NCBI GenBank assembly: GCA_014377155.1
Contig: JACMQD010000495.1
Location: forward strand, 1 to 9,194
Source of the DNA: Herminiimonas sp.
GTDB lineage: Bacteria; Pseudomonadota; Gammaproteobacteria; Burkholderiales; Burkholderiaceae
Direction: 5' to 3'
Length of the DNA stretch: 9,194 nucleotides
The notes below the pieces were generated by a model. It was not told the DNA's origin. It made no database searches and saw only the letters and a list, made by a program, of their open reading frames with translations. Below are positions 6,169-9,194 of this stretch, in pieces. The position numbers and the translations under genes were made by a program. Numbering within the stretch: the first letter of the stretch is position 1; each line of letters opens with the position of its first letter.

Positions 6169-7221
6169 TCATTTTTTGCGAATATGATGCAACTGCATCA
6201 GGAAGATCGGTACGCCGATGATCGCGGTAATCACGCCGACAGGCAACTGTTGCGGCGCCATGACGCTGCGCGCCAAGGTATCGGCCAGCACCAGAAAAAT
6301 GCCGCCGACCAGCGTCGCCGCAGGCAACAGCAGTCGGTGATCGGGACCGAGCGCGAAACGGCATGCGTGCGGCACGATCAGGCCGACGAAACCGATGCTG
6401 CCACCACCGCTGACCGCGCTCGCCGTCAGCAGCGCGGCGCAAAAGAACAGACGCTTGCGCAAAGTACCGACATCGATGCCGAGCGTCGACGCCGCACCGG
6501 CATGCATGGCCATAACGTTGATGGAGCGTGCTGAGCGAACCGCAAACCCCAGCACGCCGATCAGCACCAAAAAAGGCAGCACCCGCAACTGCGTGCCGGA
6601 CAGATCACCGATCAGCCAGAACACCATGCCGCGCAGGCGGTTGTCCGGAGCAACCGATAGCATCAGTGTAATCAGCGCGCCACAGCCAGAGGCGATGATC
6701 ACGCCGGTCAGCAACAGCAGCGACGCATTGCTATCGGTGGCAATGCCCCCGCGCAAATCCCGATGCGCCAACAGGAAAAGAATCAGCGAAACGATTATGG
6801 CGCCGGAGAAGGCCGCCACATCTACCGCCCAGATCGCCGTAAAGTACAGCATCGCCGCCAACGCGCCCACAGCGGCGCCACCTGAGACACCGAGCACATA
6901 AGGATCGGCCAGAGGATTGCGCAGCAGCGCCTGCATCATGACGCCGGCTAGCGCCAGGGCTCCGCCAATGACGAAAGCCGACAAAGCCCGCGTCAGCCGC
7001 AACTCGAGCAGCGTGGCCGCCAGCGTCGATGGCGCGCCCCGCACCATGTCGGCCAAAGCATCGAACAAATCGGCCAGTGGCAATGCCACCGAGCCGACCA
7101 CGCAGGCAAACAGCACGGCCGCGACGGCGCATGCGGCGAGCGCGCTCACCACGAGTGTCGCGCGCTGCTGCACGCTTTGCCCGGATAAAAGCATTGACGT
7201 AAAAGACGCCCAACGATTCAT
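6169..7221 (-). CDS. btuC: FecCD/BtuC-family ABC permease, vitamin B12 type
   Basis: A 350-residue inner-membrane permease with about ten hydrophobic segments, forming the transport path as a homodimer with two ATPases. Family motifs seen: RLTRALSAFVIGGALALAG (75-93), RNPLADPYVLGVSGGA (101-116), GSIGFVGLIVPHACR (274-288) followed by the DHRLLLP stretch, and LPVGVITAIIGVPIFL (326-341). It is slightly longer than E. coli BtuC because of an N-terminal extension. I chose ATG 7221 with GAGG about eight bases upstream; a TTG at 7245 would add eight residues but lies over that ribosome binding site. It starts 92 bases after the receptor stop, with no terminator in between, and ends one base before the ATPase. 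The vitamin B12 assignment rests on the neighbouring receptor; siderophore permeases share these motifs. Confidence 0.85.
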   Translation of the reverse strand: MNRWASFTSMLLSGQSVQQRATLVVSALAACAVAAVLFACVVGSVALPLADLFDALADMVRGAPSTLAATLLELRLTRALSAFVIGGALALAGVMMQALLRNPLADPYVLGVSGGAAVGALAAMLYFTAIWAVDVAAFSGAIIVSLILFLLAHRDLRGGIATDSNASLLLLTGVIIASGCGALITLMLSVAPDNRLRGMVFWLIGDLSGTQLRVLPFLVLIGVLGFAVRSARSINVMAMHAGAASTLGIDVGTLRKRLFFCAALLTASAVSGGGSIGFVGLIVPHACRFALGPDHRLLLPAATLVGGIFLVLADTLARSVMAPQQLPVGVITAIIGVPIFLMQLHHIRKK

Positions 7222-7313
7222 TTTGGCACCCTCACCTGCTTGCAAGAGAGCGCTGGACGTGCGGCGGGCCGTGGCGCTTTCATCTTTTGGTAGCGGTATT
7301 TTCGCCCCACCCT

Positions 7314-9194
7314 TTACTTGTAGCCGTACCGTACGCCGACAAACAGATTGGAACCCGGCGTGGTGTAATTACGTGCCAGTTCGTAGTCCTTGTCGAGGAC
7401 ATTGTTCCAGCGTCCGAATGCCGACCAGCCCGGCGCAAAAGCGTAACTGGCATACAGGTTTAGCAAGCCATAGCCGCCGAGACGGTTGCGGTTGGCAGCG
7501 TCATCGTAACGACGACCGGACAGGATCGCTTCGACGCCGGCGTTAAGCGCGCCCGCCTTGTAGGACACGCTCACCGTGCCATGCTGCTGCGCACGACGGG
7601 GAAGCAACTTGCCCGTGGTTTTGTCTTGCGGATCCTGAAGGTCGACCGAACCTTGTAGTGTGAAGTTGCCGATTGCCTGACTGGCGCCAATGGTGACGCC
7701 GGTTAGCAGCGCCGTGTTGATGTTGTAGGCGCAGCCATATTGATGCGTGGCTTGTTCGATCGGACAGACCGGACTGTACACCAGCAAATCCGTGATGCGG
7801 TTGCGATAGTAAGTTGCGCTCAGGCGGCTTGCACCTGTCTCGTAGACCATGCCGACTTCGGCATTGCGTCCCTGTTCAGGTGCATTCGATTCGATGCCGA
7901 AGCCGGGAAAATACAGCTCGTTGAAGCTGGGCGCCCGGAAGCTGGTGCCGACGCTGGCGTTGGCGCGCAATGCCGGCGAAATACGATAGCCATAGGCCAG
8001 GCTGCCGGTCGTATTGGAGCCGTATTGCGTGGTATGGTCGTTGCGCACGGCCAGATTGGCCAGATGCGCGCCGCGCTGCAACTGGTAAGACGCCGCGAAG
8101 GAATCCGTGGTGCGCTTGCGGTTGAGGTCGGTCGTCGTCGTGTCGACTCTTTCTTCGCGCTGCTCTGCCAGCAATTGCAGCACGTCGTTGCCGATGCTGA
8201 TGTTGTTTTGCCAGCTCAAATGAGTCTGCTTGGTGCCGAAACTGCTGACACCGAACGCCGACGTGCTGTCGGCCCTGTCTTCAGATTGGGCGAGCTGGGC
8301 AATGCTGGACCAGTTGGACAAAATCTGGTCGCGTGAAAAGACGGCGACAGTATTGAGCGCGCCCATGGTGCGATGATCGAAACCGGCACCGCCGTCGTAC
8401 TGTGCATCGAGACGGCTGTGCAGAAAGGTCGCGCCCGCTTCATGGCCTTTTGCCCACTCGAGGCTCAACTGACCGCTGGCGCTATCTTTTTGGTAGCCAT
8501 CGCGGTCGGGATTGTAGGTAAAGGAACCCGCGCCTGGCTTCGACGCCGAAATGCCAGTGTCACGTTCGGTTGCCGCGCTCAGAGCGTAACGCAGTTTACG
8601 CTCGCCCTCGCTCGATCCGGAAATACCAGCGTCGAGCTTGCGCGCGCCACGGCTGCCGACTCCGGCCGATACCGTGGCACGCGGCGCACCATCGCCGCGT
8701 TTGGTGAAAATCTGTACCACACCGCCGATCGCATCGGCACCGTAGACGCTGCTCAAAGGACCATAGATGACTTCGATACGATCTATTTCAGCCAAAGGAA
8801 TCGATTCCCACACCGCGCCGCCAGAGGTCGACGACCCGACACGAACGCCATCGATCAGGACAACGGACTGACTATTGGCGGCGCCGCGAATGAACATCGA
8901 CGTGACCGCACCGGCGCCACCGGTACGGCTGAGCTCGAAGCCGCGCTTTTGTCGGAGGATATCGGCAACCGAGCCCTGGCCGAAGCGTGCGATTTCGTCG
9001 GCGGTAATGACGAGGTTATCAGCCAGCACGTCGCTGGCAGCGACTGGCGTGCGAGTGGCTGTCACGATCAGTGGCGCCATGCCCTGGTCAGGAACAGCTT
9101 GGGCAAAGGCAGGAACATAAACGGAAAACGCGAAAGCGCCGGCGATGGCAACGGCCAAAGCCAGTGGCTCGGCAGCCGGAACGGCACGCCGAAA
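7314..9194 (-). CDS. btuB: TonB-dependent vitamin B12 receptor (partial, N-terminus beyond window)
   Basis: An outer-membrane 22-strand barrel that brings cobalamin into the periplasm using TonB energy. The frame stays open to the right edge: 626 residues are visible and the start codon is outside. The first visible residues (FRR...) followed by a hydrophobic stretch and AFAQA look like the n-, h- and c-regions of a signal peptide. Next come a TonB box (PLIVTATR), a plug domain (IRG, VVLIDGVRVG, IDRIEVIYGP, YGADAIGGVVQIFT), and a long barrel. The C-terminal part (NRLGGYGLLNLYASYAF, AFGRWNNVLDKDYELA) closely follows the BtuB pattern. Two cysteines (PVCPIE and YGCAYN) may pair in a loop. Oddly, the protein ends YGYK with Lys after the aromatic, where barrels usually end on Phe or Tyr. 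A TTG at 9158 is an unlikely start because it would remove the charged signal region. First gene of the visible uptake cluster; a cobalamin riboswitch might lie just outside. Confidence 0.88.
   Translation of the reverse strand, partial: FRRAVPAAEPLALAVAIAGAFAFSVYVPAFAQAVPDQGMAPLIVTATRTPVAASDVLADNLVITADEIARFGQGSVADILRQKRGFELSRTGGAGAVTSMFIRGAANSQSVVLIDGVRVGSSTSGGAVWESIPLAEIDRIEVIYGPLSSVYGADAIGGVVQIFTKRGDGAPRATVSAGVGSRGARKLDAGISGSSEGERKLRYALSAATERDTGISASKPGAGSFTYNPDRDGYQKDSASGQLSLEWAKGHEAGATFLHSRLDAQYDGGAGFDHRTMGALNTVAVFSRDQILSNWSSIAQLAQSEDRADSTSAFGVSSFGTKQTHLSWQNNISIGNDVLQLLAEQREERVDTTTTDLNRKRTTDSFAASYQLQRGAHLANLAVRNDHTTQYGSNTTGSLAYGYRISPALRANASVGTSFRAPSFNELYFPGFGIESNAPEQGRNAEVGMVYETGASRLSATYYRNRITDLLVYSPVCPIEQATHQYGCAYNINTALLTGVTIGASQAIGNFTLQGSVDLQDPQDKTTGKLLPRRAQQHGTVSVSYKAGALNAGVEAILSGRRYDDAANRNRLGGYGLLNLYASYAFAPGWSAFGRWNNVLDKDYELARNYTTPGSNLFVGVRYGYK

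Noticed and set aside
6160..6180. Frameshift fusion of permease and ATPase at the A6 run near the permease stop
   Set aside because: The frames would need a +1 shift, not the usual -1 slippage, and the TGA-C-ATG arrangement is ordinary coupling of two genes.
9156..9158. TTG at 9158 as the start of btuB
   Set aside because: The frame continues open to the window edge with two Arg followed by the hydrophobic core, so the real start with the charged signal-peptide region is probably outside.
1..9194. Mobile element, CRISPR array, phage or defence system
   Set aside because: No transposase, integrase, terminal inverted repeats, spaced identical repeats or defence-family proteins are visible; base composition of the genes is fairly uniform.

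Overview
The window looks like ordinary chromosome of a beta-proteobacterium, most likely of the order Burkholderiales and probably the family Oxalobacteraceae (relatives of Collimonas, Herbaspirillum and Herminiimonas). I base this on protein-level resemblance remembered for glutamine synthetase, the rhodanese, the DUF1499 protein and the BtuB-like receptor. No search was run. I see no insertion sequence, integrase, phage gene, CRISPR array, tRNA or rRNA.

Left part (1-1995): nitrogen assimilation. Type I glutamine synthetase (glnA) runs leftward and is cut by the window edge after 375 codons. Its 406-base upstream region holds a near-consensus sigma-54 (-24/-12) promoter. Further upstream are three dyads of the form GCAC-N7-GTGC (two exact, one with a single mismatch), as expected for an NtrC enhancer. 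A single-domain rhodanese is transcribed away from glnA out of the same region, with its own TATAAT box.

Middle part (2066-5268): a soluble PAS-PAS-GGDEF diguanylate cyclase converges on the rhodanese. It is followed by about 560 bases without a credible gene but with several dyads, a direct repeat and a leftward terminator candidate. Next comes a leftward conserved protein of unknown function that resembles SHOCT-family proteins but seems to lack the SHOCT tail. Diverging from it is a membrane-anchored DUF1499 protein, whose start codon overlaps the stop of a ten-codon reading frame that has a better ribosome binding site.

Right part (5403-9194): a leftward cluster that reads as vitamin B12 uptake: TonB-dependent receptor (btuB, cut by the right edge inside its signal peptide), membrane permease (btuC) and ATPase (btuD). 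Permease and ATPase are one base apart and probably translationally coupled. No substrate-binding protein (btuF) is in the window, and any cobalamin riboswitch would lie beyond the right edge.

I did not find a convincing undescribed system. The items most worth a second look are the glnA enhancer layout, the stacked ATGA overlaps before the DUF1499 gene, and the repeat-bearing non-coding stretch at 3392-3953.
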